NCBI GenBank assembly: GCA_963921425.1
Contig: OY992838.1
Location: 16,678,001 to 16,742,000 of the forward strand
Source: Dryas octopetala
Taxonomy: Eukaryota > Streptophyta > Magnoliopsida > Rosales > Rosaceae
Length of the DNA: 64,000 nucleotides
Direction: 5' to 3'
A program made the translations under genes and the position numbers. Shown one piece after another: positions 12,195 through 22,965 of this stretch; within the stretch, counting starts at the first letter, position 1, and each line of letters begins with the position of its first letter. Under the pieces are notes generated by a model. It searched no databases and was not told the origin of the DNA. It worked only from the letters and a program-made list of their open reading frames with translations.

Positions 12195-13751
12195 CTAAAA
12201 TTCAAAAATACAGAAGCCCCGCTGTTGCTTCATGATCGCTGCTACTTCGTAAGAAGTAGCATTGGGATGGTCAAGTAAGACAAGGCTTTCCACAAAAGAA
12301 TTCATTGACCGGTAGTCAGATCCATCATTAACTCCAGAATATTTAACTTGTTTGGTTTTAAAGTCCACCATTAGCAGGTGCTCACCACTATTAGTTAGCA
12401 TTTTGAACACTTGTTCGCCACTGTTTTTAAAAGAAAAAAGGATGGGACAGTCCTCTTGGTCGTGCAAGGTTACACTATATAATTTAGTCCATGATTCCAC
12501 CACACCATACTGTTTCATGATCCATAAGTGGAGATCATAACTTCTTGTTGCTAGTATTGGGTCAACCACAACCTCAACGTCAATCAAGGCAAGGGACTCC
12601 TCATATATTGAAAGAGTGGGGAAACCAAATGGTGGCTTTCTCAAAGCTTCAGGCATCTTTATCTCACCGAATGATTCAGTGACCATATCAAAGGACACAA
12701 TGAGACATTCCTCGAAGTTTCTGTGACGGGGTAGAAGCCAATGTAGAGCATCATTGACAAAAACATGTCTAGGAGGAATAGGGGCTTCTTCAGCAATATG
12801 AAAGCAACCAGGAAAAGCAGCAGCAGCTGGACTAAGAGTCCTCCAGCAGCCCCTGGCTAAGGAGTAAACCTCAACCCCAAATGGGGTGTCCCCAGCATAA
12901 CCACCAGCAGAAACATTACTCAAAATCCTCAAAACCTTATAGTCATCGGTCTGCGAATCGTAACCAAAGGCAGAACTGCGTATAAGCCTATCATTACCAA
13001 TAACAGCATCACCAATAATACTAGGGCTAGGCAAAGTCACAAACTTTCTAACTGAAGGGTTCCAAATTATTGTGGGGAGTGGGAGGTGGGAATAGTCATT
13101 AGCAAGGCATATGAGGCCGTTACAAGTTCCGACTAGATTGAAACACGGACATGAAGAAGTAACTATGTCAAATATGTCAACTCTAATGTAAGGAGATTCG
13201 TAAATGAAAGGACTTATGAACTGGGTATTGATATTATTGAAAATGGTATTCTCACCACCAAATCGAAACCCAAATGCAGATGCAGCAGGCTTATCGCAAT
13301 ACAACAAGAATACACCACTGAAATGCTGCCTTAGTAGAAGGAGACTACCCATATCATCATCATTGTTTTTGTTTTGGTTCCGGCTGAGATGGGCGTGAAC
13401 GAAGGTAGAGCTTTTGATCAGACATCTCCATGACTTGGACACTGCGCTGCACTTGATTACAGATTTGACTGACGGCAACCTCACCAGAATTTCGCCTATG
13501 ATTTCTTCAGGAAAACTTGCTTTTTTGCTGCTTCGATGAAAACCCAACTCCCAACATTTTTGCTGCTGCGCTATTACACAAGAATTTAAGGATTTGGGGA
13601 TTTCACCTCCTTCTCCTTTATGACAACGACTCTGTTTATGTCGTCGCCGGTAAGAAGATTTCATCGTTTTCCGGTGGGACCCATGATGCCGCCGATGATC
13701 ACTTGGGTCCGCCGGTCTGGGATGATCATATCCCCATCTGGAGGAGTCCAT
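12195..13751 (-). CDS. F-box protein with F-box-associated domain
   Basis: A single uninterrupted frame of 518 codons. After a basic, His/Arg-rich leader of about 75 residues comes the F-box at residues 80-124 (FPEEIIGEILVRLPSVKSVI, then CSAVSKSWRCLI), which binds SKP1 in SCF ubiquitin ligases. The rest looks like the F-box-associated (FBA) beta-propeller-like domain: 'GTCNGLICLA', 'IIWNPSVRKFVTLP', 'FGYDSQTDDYKVLRI', 'VEVYSLARGCWRTL', and later 'LHWLLPRH' and 'IVSFDMVTESFGEI'. This is the usual layout and gene structure (intronless) of the large plant F-box/kelch-type family such as CPR1/At3g06240-like proteins. The family would recruit a substrate for ubiquitination in cytosol or nucleus, but the substrate cannot be inferred. 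The leader is longer than usual; an internal Met at residue 30 is an alternative start. A MITE lies 141 bases upstream of the ATG. Confidence 0.9.
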   Translation of the reverse strand: MDSSRWGYDHPRPADPSDHRRHHGSHRKTMKSSYRRRHKQSRCHKGEGGEIPKSLNSCVIAQQQKCWELGFHRSSKKASFPEEIIGEILVRLPSVKSVIKCSAVSKSWRCLIKSSTFVHAHLSRNQNKNNDDDMGSLLLLRQHFSGVFLLYCDKPAASAFGFRFGGENTIFNNINTQFISPFIYESPYIRVDIFDIVTSSCPCFNLVGTCNGLICLANDYSHLPLPTIIWNPSVRKFVTLPSPSIIGDAVIGNDRLIRSSAFGYDSQTDDYKVLRILSNVSAGGYAGDTPFGVEVYSLARGCWRTLSPAAAAFPGCFHIAEEAPIPPRHVFVNDALHWLLPRHRNFEECLIVSFDMVTESFGEIKMPEALRKPPFGFPTLSIYEESLALIDVEVVVDPILATRSYDLHLWIMKQYGVVESWTKLYSVTLHDQEDCPILFSFKNSGEQVFKMLTNSGEHLLMVDFKTKQVKYSGVNDGSDYRSMNSFVESLVLLDHPNATSYEVAAIMKQQRGFCIFEF

Positions 13752-13882
13752 CTGATCTCGTGTTTCGAGTAGGCGGCGGGGAATGAGAGACAGAGATATG
13801 ATAGTTCTGGACCTGTGTTTCGCGTTTGAAGAGACAAGTGTTTGTTCAATTCCTAAATTCTATTCTATTATTTCCACCAAAA

Positions 13883-14312
13883 ATAAATAAAGAGGGAGGC
13901 TATGCAAACCACCCTTTTGTGCTGAGTTGACCACCTTAATAAATTTTTTTTAACTTTTTTTCTATTTTACCCTTTATTGCAAAAATATGATAAAATCACC
14001 CAGATCCATTCGGTGGTCATCTACCGAAATATCCACCAATGTTCGGCAGATAAGTGTCGAATAAATGCAAATATTTCGACAGATAACTGTCGAATGCCTT
14101 TTTCATTTCCATTCGGTAGTTATCCACCGAATAATCCATCAATATTCAGCAGATAACTGTCGAATAACCATAAATATTTCGGTAGATAACTGTCGAATAA
14201 CCCAATGAACAAAATTGAAATTTTTTTGTTTTAAGGGTAAAGTTAAAAATTTAAAATATAGTGGTCAACTTAACAATTTAGGGCGGTCTGAATAGCATTG
14301 GCCATAAATAAA
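13883..14312. mobile_element. Short MULE-like MITE with 9-bp flanking repeats
   Basis: The element at 13892-14303 is bracketed by ATAAATAAA on both sides (13883-13891 and 14304-14312), the 9-bp target duplication size of Mutator-like elements. The termini are inverted and imperfect: left 'ggctatgcaaaccaccc' and 'gagttgaccac', right (complement) 'aatgctattcagaccgccc' and 'aagttgaccac'. The repeats are AT-simple, so chance cannot be excluded. The interior holds a tandem repeat with a period near 101 bp (about 14005-14205) made of small TTCGGTAG/CTGTCGAA hairpins. Confidence 0.55.
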
Positions 14313-15460
14313 TTCTATTCTAAACTCTTAGAACACAAGACACGAACTCACTAGGTCCAATGATTACAAATTTAAACTAGCTTTTATATAGGCAACTAAG
14401 TCGGTCTTAATTTGCCAATGACTTTTCCTAATGAAATTGGTAATCCTAGTGCAGCATGGACTCCTTAGGCGGCGCAGATCTTGGGTCCAAGTGGTCAGGA
14501 CTTAAAAAGTTGTGGTAAACTGGTAATTCCCTTTAACTCAAGTGAAAAAAAAAAAAAAAAAAAAAGAGAGGGAAATTTCTAATTTCTGCCAAAATAAATT
14601 ACAAACATATTCTAATGACTTCAAACAAATTGCCGAAAATTAAGTGGTTTAAAATTAAAGGGTTAAATTTTTTAAAGTCCAATTGAAAAATAAGGCTAGC
14701 CCACAGCCGGATCAAATCTTGGGTCCAATGCGCTACCGGTTCGGTCCACTTTAATAAAATGCACACGACACGAAACTCACCGCTAGGTGAACAATACCAA
14801 ACGCTCGATACTATTCACTGAGTGCTCGACAATTGTCAGTGTGCATTCTCCTTGATTTATTTTTATAAAAGATAAAGACAAAGTGTGGTTGGTAGAGTTT
14901 ACCCCCAACCTTATACACACAAGTAAAATACTCAACCAACTAAATCAAACTTATGTTGGTGTTTAATTGTCTATTTTTATATATTTATCATATATTGTTA
15001 AATATTGGAAAATAAAAATCATATTCCATATTTTATATTTAATCATATGTTTAAATTCCTAAACTCTAAAAAAAATCCTCACATTTAAAATTTTTATCAA
15101 AACAACATAATTTCAAATACAAGGATTTCAAATGTATAGATTTGAAATCCAAATCCAAATCCAAATTAAGAATCAAAACGGACCCTAATTTTCTACAACT
15201 CAATAACCACCTCTCTTTCCCATCAAATCTTCCTTTCTTTCACCTTAGTTCCTTCCTATATAATATTGGCCTCTAAACGGCCATGATCTCAATGAGTCAC
15301 CCAAATTTTATATGCAAACTTCTACCATATTTGTGTTTACACTAGATTATTGGATTTGGCAAGCCATCTTGATCGACATGGGTGCTCTTGTCACGACCTG
15401 TACCTGGCTCTGTGTTGTTCTACTTGCAGGTTTACGGGTTTAGCTTTGGGTACCTTATTG
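14313..15460. other. No gene recognised
   Basis: AT-rich spacer with a poly(A) run near 14546-14565. Nothing else identified. Confidence 0.4.
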
Positions 15461-15590
15461 GGAAATTGAACTCAATGACACCTTAAATTGAAGAAATTGT
15501 TTTTATAACATCTTTTTTTCAAACCTACATTCCTAACCTTTTTTGCACATGAAAAGTCCACAATACCCTTCCTATAAATATTCACATATA
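15461..15590 (-). repeat. Dispersed repeat, inverted partner of 22845-22965
   Basis: Its complement contains 'attgtggacttttcatg', 'ttataaaaacaatttcttc' and 'cattgagttcaatttccc' in the same order and spacing as 22845-22965. Class unknown; possibly an end of an undescribed element. Confidence 0.6.
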
Positions 15591-16259
15591 TACTAAATTA
15601 AATCTCATTTAGCTGACTTTTTTTTTTCTCTCTCTCCCTCTCTTCCCTTTCAAGCTATTGTAATTATTTTACATTTGCCACATTCAACAAGTTTTAGGAT
15701 AAAATTTATAATTAGCTTATTAAAGTTTGTTTTGGGACAAAGAGATCAAGATTGGAAGAATCAAAGCAAGTGGATTAAGGTAAAATGCATCTCATGCATA
15801 ATTTTTTTATGTGTAGTGAGTTAGTTCCTTACATGTTTAAAAATGCTTTCATTAATAAAAGAAAAATGTGTCGTGCACATGAGATCATTTTCCTCAACTT
15901 GTATTTCACACTCACACACATGTGCACTGTTTATTATCTTCCTCAACTCACTCACACACACACACACACCATGTGGATATTCCTTAACTGGAAATATTCT
16001 CTTCCTCTTTTATCTCAATCTACATCATCATTATCATCAACAAACCAACTTTGGATTCTTTTCTTGGACATTCCTTTTCTTGTTGTCATTTGTCCTTAGC
16101 TCAAACGAGTTAGAATCCTCCAAGTGTCTTGATTAGGTGAGAATGAGTTTTGGACAAAACTGAGAGTGTCATCTCTCTTTTTGTAACTCTTTCATTTTTG
16201 AATTTTTCATTGTTTTGGTTTGAGATCAAAGACGGTTCAAGTTATACCAGTGAGAAAAA
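15591..16259. other. No gene recognised
   Basis: Overlapping short frames at 15785-16136 are Ser/Thr/His-rich through a (CA)n run and show no domain. Nothing supports a gene. Confidence 0.4.
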
Positions 16260-17462
16260 TAGGGGTGGGCATAATAACCGGCGCACCGAACCAAACCAAC
16301 CGAATAAAAACCGAAAATAGACTGAGTTGACAAAAAAAAAAAATCAACACCGTAAAGAAAACCGAACCAAACCGTATATGGATGGTTCCGATTCCGGTTT
16401 CATGCTCACTTTGCCCGAACCGCATCGTATAATTTTTAAAAAATATAATTATATATTTTTATGCACATTTTATACATTTTTGTACACATTTTATACATTT
16501 TTATATACATTTTATACATTTTTATTTTAGACCCTCAAAATATATTTTATATAACCCTATGAGTTTAATATTCTATATATATATAATAATGTTTCAGTAT
16601 ATAATTTTAGTTATATCTTATATAATAAAATTAGTATATTCTATTTCTATATAGTCTATAGTTTATAGTCTATATAATAATGTTTTATGTATATAGTTAT
16701 ATATAAACTTAGTATATAACTATATAGTTAATAACTTAGTATATAGTTGTATACATACTACAGTAGTTATATATAACTATATAAGTAATATATAGTTATA
16801 GTAGTATACTAGTATATAGTAGTATATAGTTATATATATACTATACTCATTACTCTATATTAGTTATATATAATCTTATACAGTAGTGCTAGATATACCA
16901 CATTTTTATACCATAATTTCATACCATCTTATGTGGCAACTTACATGGCATTCATACATTGGATACTAAAAAATAAAATAAAAAACCCAAAAAGAAAAAG
17001 AAAAACTCTGTCGAATAAAGTAATGACACGTGAGATGGTATAAAAATGTGGTAAGTATAGCATTATTCAATCTTATATATAGTTATAACTTATAACTTAA
17101 GCAGGTTGTATTTATTTTAAAATTTTAAGTACTAAGTAGGTTAAACAAAGTTCAAAGTTTAAAGTTGTATTTGTATTTGTGTTTGTTTAATTGGTAGAAT
17201 TGTAGTTCAAAAACCCAATTATGTCAAAAAGTTCAAAAACCAAATGTGAGTACCAACAAAATAATTGTGCTTAGGCCTAAAACTTTAGGTCCAAAACCGT
17301 GCATGTTACACCAAACCAAACCGTCCCTGCAATGGTCTGGTTTGGTTTGGTTTTTCCCCATTTTGTCCGGTTCACAGCATCGAACCGCACCGAGAGAACA
17401 CTTTGGGCGCGGTGCATGGTTCTCGGGGTGAACTGAGCCGAACCGCACCGTGCCCATCCCTA
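16260..17462. mobile_element. Non-autonomous hAT-like element, CCGAACC-rich ends
   Basis: The left end TAGGGGTGGGCATAATAACC and the right end (complement) TAGGGATGGGCACGGTGCGG are inverted repeats. Both ends carry clusters of CCGAACC/AACCAAACC motifs. Flanks are GAGAAAAA and GAGAAGCT, agreeing at five of eight bases, so the 8-bp duplication is only weakly supported. The interior is very AT-rich (repeated 'tatacattttta') and hosts a second MITE at 16885-17064. No transposase is present. Confidence 0.55.
16885..17064. mobile_element. MITE copy 1 (sibling at 48033-48205)
   Basis: It begins 'agtgctagatataccacatt' and ends 'atggtataaaaatgtgg' and 'taagtatagcatt'; the ends are inverted repeats. 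Shared interior blocks with the second copy include 'acttacatggcattcataca' and 'agtaatgacacgtgagatgg'. It is nested inside the hAT-like element at 16260-17462. Confidence 0.7.
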
Positions 17463-18044
17463 GAGAAGCTGCCACTTAGATTTAGAATTTAAGTGAATGA
17501 GCTTGTTTGTGTGATTCCCTTGTATTGAAACTCTTGAATAGTGAATTGCCTGGTTAACCCAAAAAGACCTCCGATTTTTTAACCCTTTAGTGGTTTTTCC
17601 GGGTACCAAAGTTGTGTCTCTATCTTCTCTGAGTTGTTCTTTAATCTGAAATATAAACACAAAGAACACTCACTTCACATTTGAGCATGATAACTTAAAT
17701 TCTTGAAAAGTGAATGAACTTTGCAAAACAATTACACATCACTTTAGTTGTTGCTAGCACTGGGATGACTACAAAGATGGATCATTTGAATGCTTAGGCT
17801 GTCACTTGATTTTTGTATGTGTTTGATTTAAGTTGGATGCAAGATTTGTGAGTTTGTTTCGAGAGTCAATATGAGGTTCAGATTTATGATTGTTTGATTA
17901 ATCTCTGAGTCAACACTTAAGCAAAAATTGGGATCCTATAACTCAGTGTGGTTTTGACTGAGTTCATTACCAAAATACATCTCTCTATGGTGTGTATGAA
18001 CTGAAGTAATATGATGGGCCTCAGTAACCATGGTTGGCCTTAGT

Positions 18045-18045
<1 letters not shown>
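17463..18045. other. No gene recognised
   Basis: Unique-looking AT-rich DNA. Nothing identified. Confidence 0.4.

Positions 18046-18128
<83 letters not shown>
18046..18128. repeat. (TC)n microsatellite
   Basis: About 40 CT units with two single-base interruptions. Confidence 0.95.
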
Positions 18129-18638
18129 ATTGCAATCTGGATTTTCTTGGATTCAAATTGGTTGATTAATCAAATTTAGCCCAAAAATACTTTGAAGCCA
18201 AATTGGCATGGTGGTTCGGTGATATCCATTTTTGTTCTTAATTTCTTCAGCTGCCACATCATTAATGGAAGCGGTAGAAGTAATTGAGCGCTCTTTGATT
18301 TTTACTGATTTGAGCTCCAAATCCTCTTCAACAGTAAGCTCTTTGATTCTTACTAATTGAAAGTAATTTAACTCTTTCTTGGCCAAAAAAAAAGGAAAGT
18401 AATTTAACTCTTTGATTCTTACTTATTAAGCATTGCAGAGTTCATATATGATTTATAAAAGTGTAGATATATAAAGCTTCAACTATGAATAAGAATTTGG
18501 GTTCTCTTGAATTTAGATGATTGAACTCAAAACCAAATGGTTAACTGAAGTTCCACAAAAGCTTCTTGCTAGTTCACTGATGGTGGTCCCAATACCTCTA
18601 AATTTGCCCTAACGTCGACTCTATATGGACGGTCGACA

Positions 18639-18795
18639 ATATATTATGAATCCATGATCGACAAATACCAATATATTATGGTTGACAAAAACTAAATTAT
18701 GGCCAGTCAACAAATACTAATATATTATGGTTGACAAAGACTAAATTATGGCTGGTCAACAAAGACCAATATATTATGATCGACAAAAATCAATT
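18639..18795. repeat. 49-bp tandem repeat, about three copies
   Basis: 'atatattatggttgacaaa' recurs at 18671 and 18720, and a variant at 18769, i.e. every 49 bases. The units also contain 'ggccagtcaac', which is nearly complementary to the 'gttgac' motif. Confidence 0.8.
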
Positions 18796-19061
18796 CCAAG
18801 ATCTTTTCACTCTTATCTTCTTCCCAAAAGATGACGAATTGTGAGCAGAACCTTGATGTTAGCAACAATTACCTCTATGATTGATTGTTTGCATACATAT
18901 TACATGGTACTTTTTTTAATGGTTTACACCTAATTTGCTACCGGGTTAATTCTTTCATTTAAATTTGAATTAAGGAGTTGGTGAGCAAAGATCTGGATAG
19001 ATAAAAATGAGGATTTTGGATTATAAATTGAAATAAATTGCAGCCCCCACTGAATATCAAC

Positions 19062-20605
19062 TAGGGCTGGGTTGGTTTGATCGAAAAATCGAGACCGTAT
19101 CTGAAACCGAGACCGTACCCGAAACTGTTCCAACCGATGCCAAAAATAACCGTACTGGAAAGGAACCGTACCGAGATATCGATTTGCCAACTAAATCGGT
19201 ATGTTCGGTTCCGGTTCCGATTCTCAGATCTTAGAACCGCCGGTTTACCGAACCGGACCGAGTATATATTACATATTTATACATTTCTATACCCTAAAAT
19301 ACCTTTCTATAATACATTTATATACATTTCTATAATTTATATAAAAAAATATATAAATTTATAAATCCTAAACCCTATAATTAATAATTTATATGTTTTT
19401 TAATTTATATAATACATTAATATATAAAAACAAATTAAAAATACCCTAAACCCTAATATTATACCATATCCTAAACAATTTATGCCATATAACTATAAAC
19501 TAAATTCTAAACCCTATATTATATTCCTATATCTCATACCCTAAACCCTATTGTGTATTTTAAAAATTTTAAATCTCATACCTTATAAGGCTTATATTCT
19601 ATACCAATATACCATATACCCTAAGACTATAATTGATAATAATTCAATAATTCATAGTTGGTATATAACTAATAATTATAGTATATAAAAATGTTTAGTC
19701 TATAACTAATAACTATAGTCTATAGAAATGTTTAGTATTGATAATAATTGAATAATTCATAGTTGGTATATAACTAATAACTATAGTTTATAGAAATGTT
19801 TTACATAAATTATAGATATGTATAGAAATGTATGGTATAAATTAGGGTTTAGGGTATGGTATAATATTATTATTAGGGTTTAGGGTATTTTTAATTAGTT
19901 TTTATATAGACATGTATTGCATAAATTATATAGAAATGTATTATATAAATGTATTAAATTAAAAACTCCAAACCCCAAAATACCCTAATGTCTAAATTAA
20001 ATTAATTAATTAAATGAAACATGACTTAAACAAAACAACCCTAATTTTTTTTTGAAGAATATAAAATATAATGATTAAGAATTTATGACTTCTTTTATTT
20101 ATTTATTTTTTTAAATATGTGGCATTCTTTGATTGGTTGTTTTCATTCTTACCATACACCCTACCCTATGGAATCTCAATTCCCACAAATCATCACCCTA
20201 CCCTACACAGTAAGCCTTTTCGCTCTTCCTTTCTATTTTCTTATTTACACATTATAATATTACTATTTCTTATATATTAATTATTAAGTGAGGTGTATAA
20301 AGGTAAAATTCTACTGACATTAATTGTTTTTGTAGTCTTACAATCTCGTTTGGTTCCTTCGCTTAACAAAAAAAATTGAATCAAACTTTCATTTCCTATT
20401 TGTGCGCCTCCACAGTCCACACCATTTCTCATCACTCTCTGTCTCTGTGAAGCCATCATCTCTAAGCTCTGCCATCATCGCCGAGCTCCGCATCACGGCC
20501 AGCTTTGATTTCTGGAGAAGAACCTGCAAGGATCAGCTGCTGCCCCAAGTGCTCCTCTTCTTTCTCTCTCTGCTGTGATCTCTCTCTTCTCCCTCTGTTT
20601 GCTGC

Positions 20606-20650
<45 letters not shown>

Positions 20651-20840
20651 GATATCTCTGTTTCCGGTCAAATCCCATTCCGAGCCGAGCCGAGCCGACC
20701 GAGAATTCCGGTCCAACCGAGTGCCGGTTTACCGACATTCCGGTACCGGTCTCGGTAACCAAAGTGGCCAACCGGAGGGGGTCCGGTCAGTACACGGTTT
20801 AGGGTTCTCGGTTCGGTAACCATACCGAACCCACACCTTA
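19062..20840. mobile_element. Non-autonomous hAT-like element with 8-bp duplication
   Basis: Left terminus TAGGGCTGGGTTGGTTTGAT; right terminus (complement) TAAGGTGTGGGTTCGGTATG. Flanks ATATCAAC (19054-19061) and TTATCAAC (20841-20848) match at seven of eight bases, the duplication length of hAT elements. Both ends carry many CCGAACC/GAGACCG motifs. The middle is AT-rich with scattered ccctaaaccctaa-like runs on one side (about 19360-19560) and ttagggtttaggg on the other (about 19840-19890). A (TC)n tract lies at 20607-20647. No transposase frame. Confidence 0.7.
20607..20647. repeat. (TC)n microsatellite
   Basis: About 20 CT units near the right end of the hAT-like element at 19062-20840. 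It creates shadow frames on both strands. Confidence 0.95.
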
Positions 20841-20848
20841 TTATCAAC

Positions 20849-21709
20849 CCTCACTGCAATAATTATAAAGATAATTTTTTGGGATTGAAGCGATCCATTT
20901 TTGATGCTTCACCAGCAAAAGCTAGTAAATCTGGCCCATCATATTGGTTTAATTGGTATATATGTGGATATATTAAGCAATTTTGCCGAAATTTCGATTA
21001 TGGAGCAGGTGTGTTTTTGTAAAATTTCTCCAAATTTCACTGTGACTTACATGAAGTCACAAAGCCCAATCTTCAGTTCTTCACTAACAGTCTAACACTC
21101 CCAGCAGCAGAGACCAGAGGGAGAGAGGAGAGGAAAGGTGAGCTGGTCTTGTCGCCGGAGGCGGCAGATCGGAGGGTGATTGGGGAGGGAGGAGAGAGAA
21201 GAGAGTTGGGAGATAGGAGATCGGGGAGAGAGAGGAGGAAGAGAAGGAGGAAGGAAAAGATCGTGGAGGGAGAGGGAAGAGAGAAGACTGCGCAGGGTTG
21301 GGAGAGAAAAATGAGAGGAAGAGGAAGAAAAGTCACGGGTCCTCCCTGGAAAAGGAAGGAAAGAAAAAAAAAGAAAAGGAAAAAAAAAAAAAGAAAAGAA
21401 AAGGAGGAAAAGAACAAAAAAAAAAAAAAGACTTTAGGGTTGATTGGGATTTGGAGCCTTAGGCAATGGAAAAAAAAAAAGATTTGGAGTTTCATTTGAG
21501 ATTTGGTTTGGCTCTTTTAAGGTTTCGTTTAGTTGTTTTTAACCCCTAAACCTTAATATATTCCTATATTAAAAATAATTAAAAATACTCTAAAGGGCAT
21601 AAACCTTAATATCTTATATCATATCCTATATCCTAAATAATATAGAGTATATAAAGTTTCGTGCATAGAAAATATAGAATATACTAATTTCATTTATTAA
21701 TTATACTAA
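20849..21709. other. No gene; strongly purine-biased stretch
   Basis: From about 21110 to 21480 the plus strand is almost only A and G. The frames on both strands there (Arg/Lys/Glu-rich or Phe/Ser/Leu-rich) are low-complexity artefacts. Confidence 0.5.
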
Positions 21710-21985
21710 TTTTACTTAACAATATTTGCTTTCAGCGCACATTATATTCATCTTATATCACATGAACCCTATTATATAATTTGGTTTTTGCAATATTTTT
21801 TATCAATGTAGTAGATAATATGTTAAATAAACATATGGTCAAGTTTCATTCAAAATTTCTGTATTTTGATAGCAATTTTTTTCGTTTTTGTCTAATTTTA
21901 TCAAAATTGAAATTTCCGTGAAAATTTCGGTCGAAATTTCCATCGAAAATTTTCTCGAAACCGAAATTTTACTCCTTTGATATAT
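21710..21985. repeat. Dispersed repeat copy (partner 38020-38310)
   Basis: Blocks 'cacattatattcat', 'gtagataat' and 'gtttcattcaaaatttc', then several CGAAATTTC motifs, recur in the same order at 38020-38310. It resembles an end of an unclassified element. Confidence 0.55.
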
Positions 21986-21993
21986 ATACAGGA

Positions 21994-22377
21994 AGGCTCC
22001 ATTGTAGGATTCTACATTTAACACTAAATGTAGAATACATGGGGCCCACTCTCATTTAGTTTTTCAACAATCCGAACCGTATATTATTTAGACATCTATT
22101 CATAGATTATCTTTGCAAAAAATTAGCCAAATCGGAAATCAATTGTCTATCTAACTTTGATCAAACAAATGAATGGTTTTATCAAAAAAAATTTGTTCGT
22201 TTATTTGTTCGATCAAAGTTAGATAGGCAAATGATTTCCGATTTGACTAATTTTTTACAAAAATGATCTATGAATAGAGATCTAAAAAATAGACAGTTCG
22301 CATTGTTAAAAATATATAGGAGTGGGCCCCACAAAGTATCCTACAAATAATTTTATTTGTAGGATCCTACAATGGAA

Positions 22378-22382
<5 letters not shown>
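21994..22382. mobile_element. Foldback (long inverted repeat) MITE in a TA tract
   Basis: Two arms of about 170-190 bases are inverted copies. Left: 'ctccattgtaggattctaca', 'gggcccactc', 'ccgaaccgtatattatttag', 'aaatcggaaatcaattg'. Right: the complements in reverse order, ending 'atcctacaatgg'. The element sits directly against TATATA tracts, as do its relatives at 22414 and 55373. No coding capacity. Confidence 0.75.

Positions 22383-22410
<28 letters not shown>
22379..22410. repeat. (AT)n tract between two foldback elements
   Basis: About 15 AT units. Confidence 0.9.
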
Positions 22411-22411
<1 letters not shown>

Positions 22412-22413
22412 AA

Positions 22414-22806
22414 AATGCTCTAAAACTAACTAGTTAATAAGTTAATATAAAACTAACCACCTTATTAGGTCCACCGCACAATGTAATTTCAAAATCCAAA
22501 CCGTTTATTTTTTAAGCCCTAGTTCAAAGATCATCCCTGTAAAAAATCTCCAAAATCGAATGTTCATTTAGTCATTTGATTATAACAACGACTATTTATA
22601 TGCTTTTATCGAAAACACTGATCGTCTATTTATTGATCTCAATTAGATGACTAAATGATTTCCGATTTAGTTGATTTTTTGCAATGATAATCTTTGAAGT
22701 ATGACCTAAATAATTGACGGTTCGGATTATGAGATTAGTTATGTGGTAGTCCCAAAAGTATGGTTATCTTCGTATTAACTTGCTAATCAGTTAGTTTTAG
22801 AGCACT

Positions 22807-22809
<3 letters not shown>
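22414..22809. mobile_element. Second foldback MITE, same superfamily
   Basis: Left end 'tgctctaaaactaactagtt'; right end complement 'gtgctctaaaactaactgat'. The inner arms share the 'aaaccgt.tattttttaa...aaagatcatcc' design with the neighbouring element but have their own termini. It is followed by another (AT)n tract (22811-22842). Confidence 0.75.
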
Positions 22810-22844
<35 letters not shown>

Positions 22845-22845
<1 letters not shown>

Positions 22846-22965
22846 GGATATTGTGGACTTTTCATGGGCAAAAAGGATTATGAATGTAAGTTTGAAAAAA
22901 AAAAGGTTATAAAAACAATTTCTTCCATCTAAGGGGCCATTGAGTTCAATTTCCCTAACCTTATT
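22845..22965 (+). repeat. Dispersed repeat, inverted partner of 15461-15590
   Basis: Carries 'attgtggacttttcatgg', 'ggttataaaaacaatttctt' and 'ccattgagttcaatttccct'. The copy at 15461-15590 is the reverse complement. Confidence 0.6.

Noticed and set aside
19360..19990. Interstitial telomere tract
   Set aside because: The ccctaaa-like runs are short, interrupted by AT-rich sequence and occur in both orientations inside a transposon.
20493..20819. Overlapping frames of 75-104 codons on both strands
   Set aside because: They are produced by the (TC)n tract and CCGAACC-type repeats of a transposon end; no domain.
21073..21499. 140-codon minus frame and 116-codon plus frame
   Set aside because: Purine/pyrimidine-biased low-complexity DNA gives open frames on both strands; no recognisable protein.
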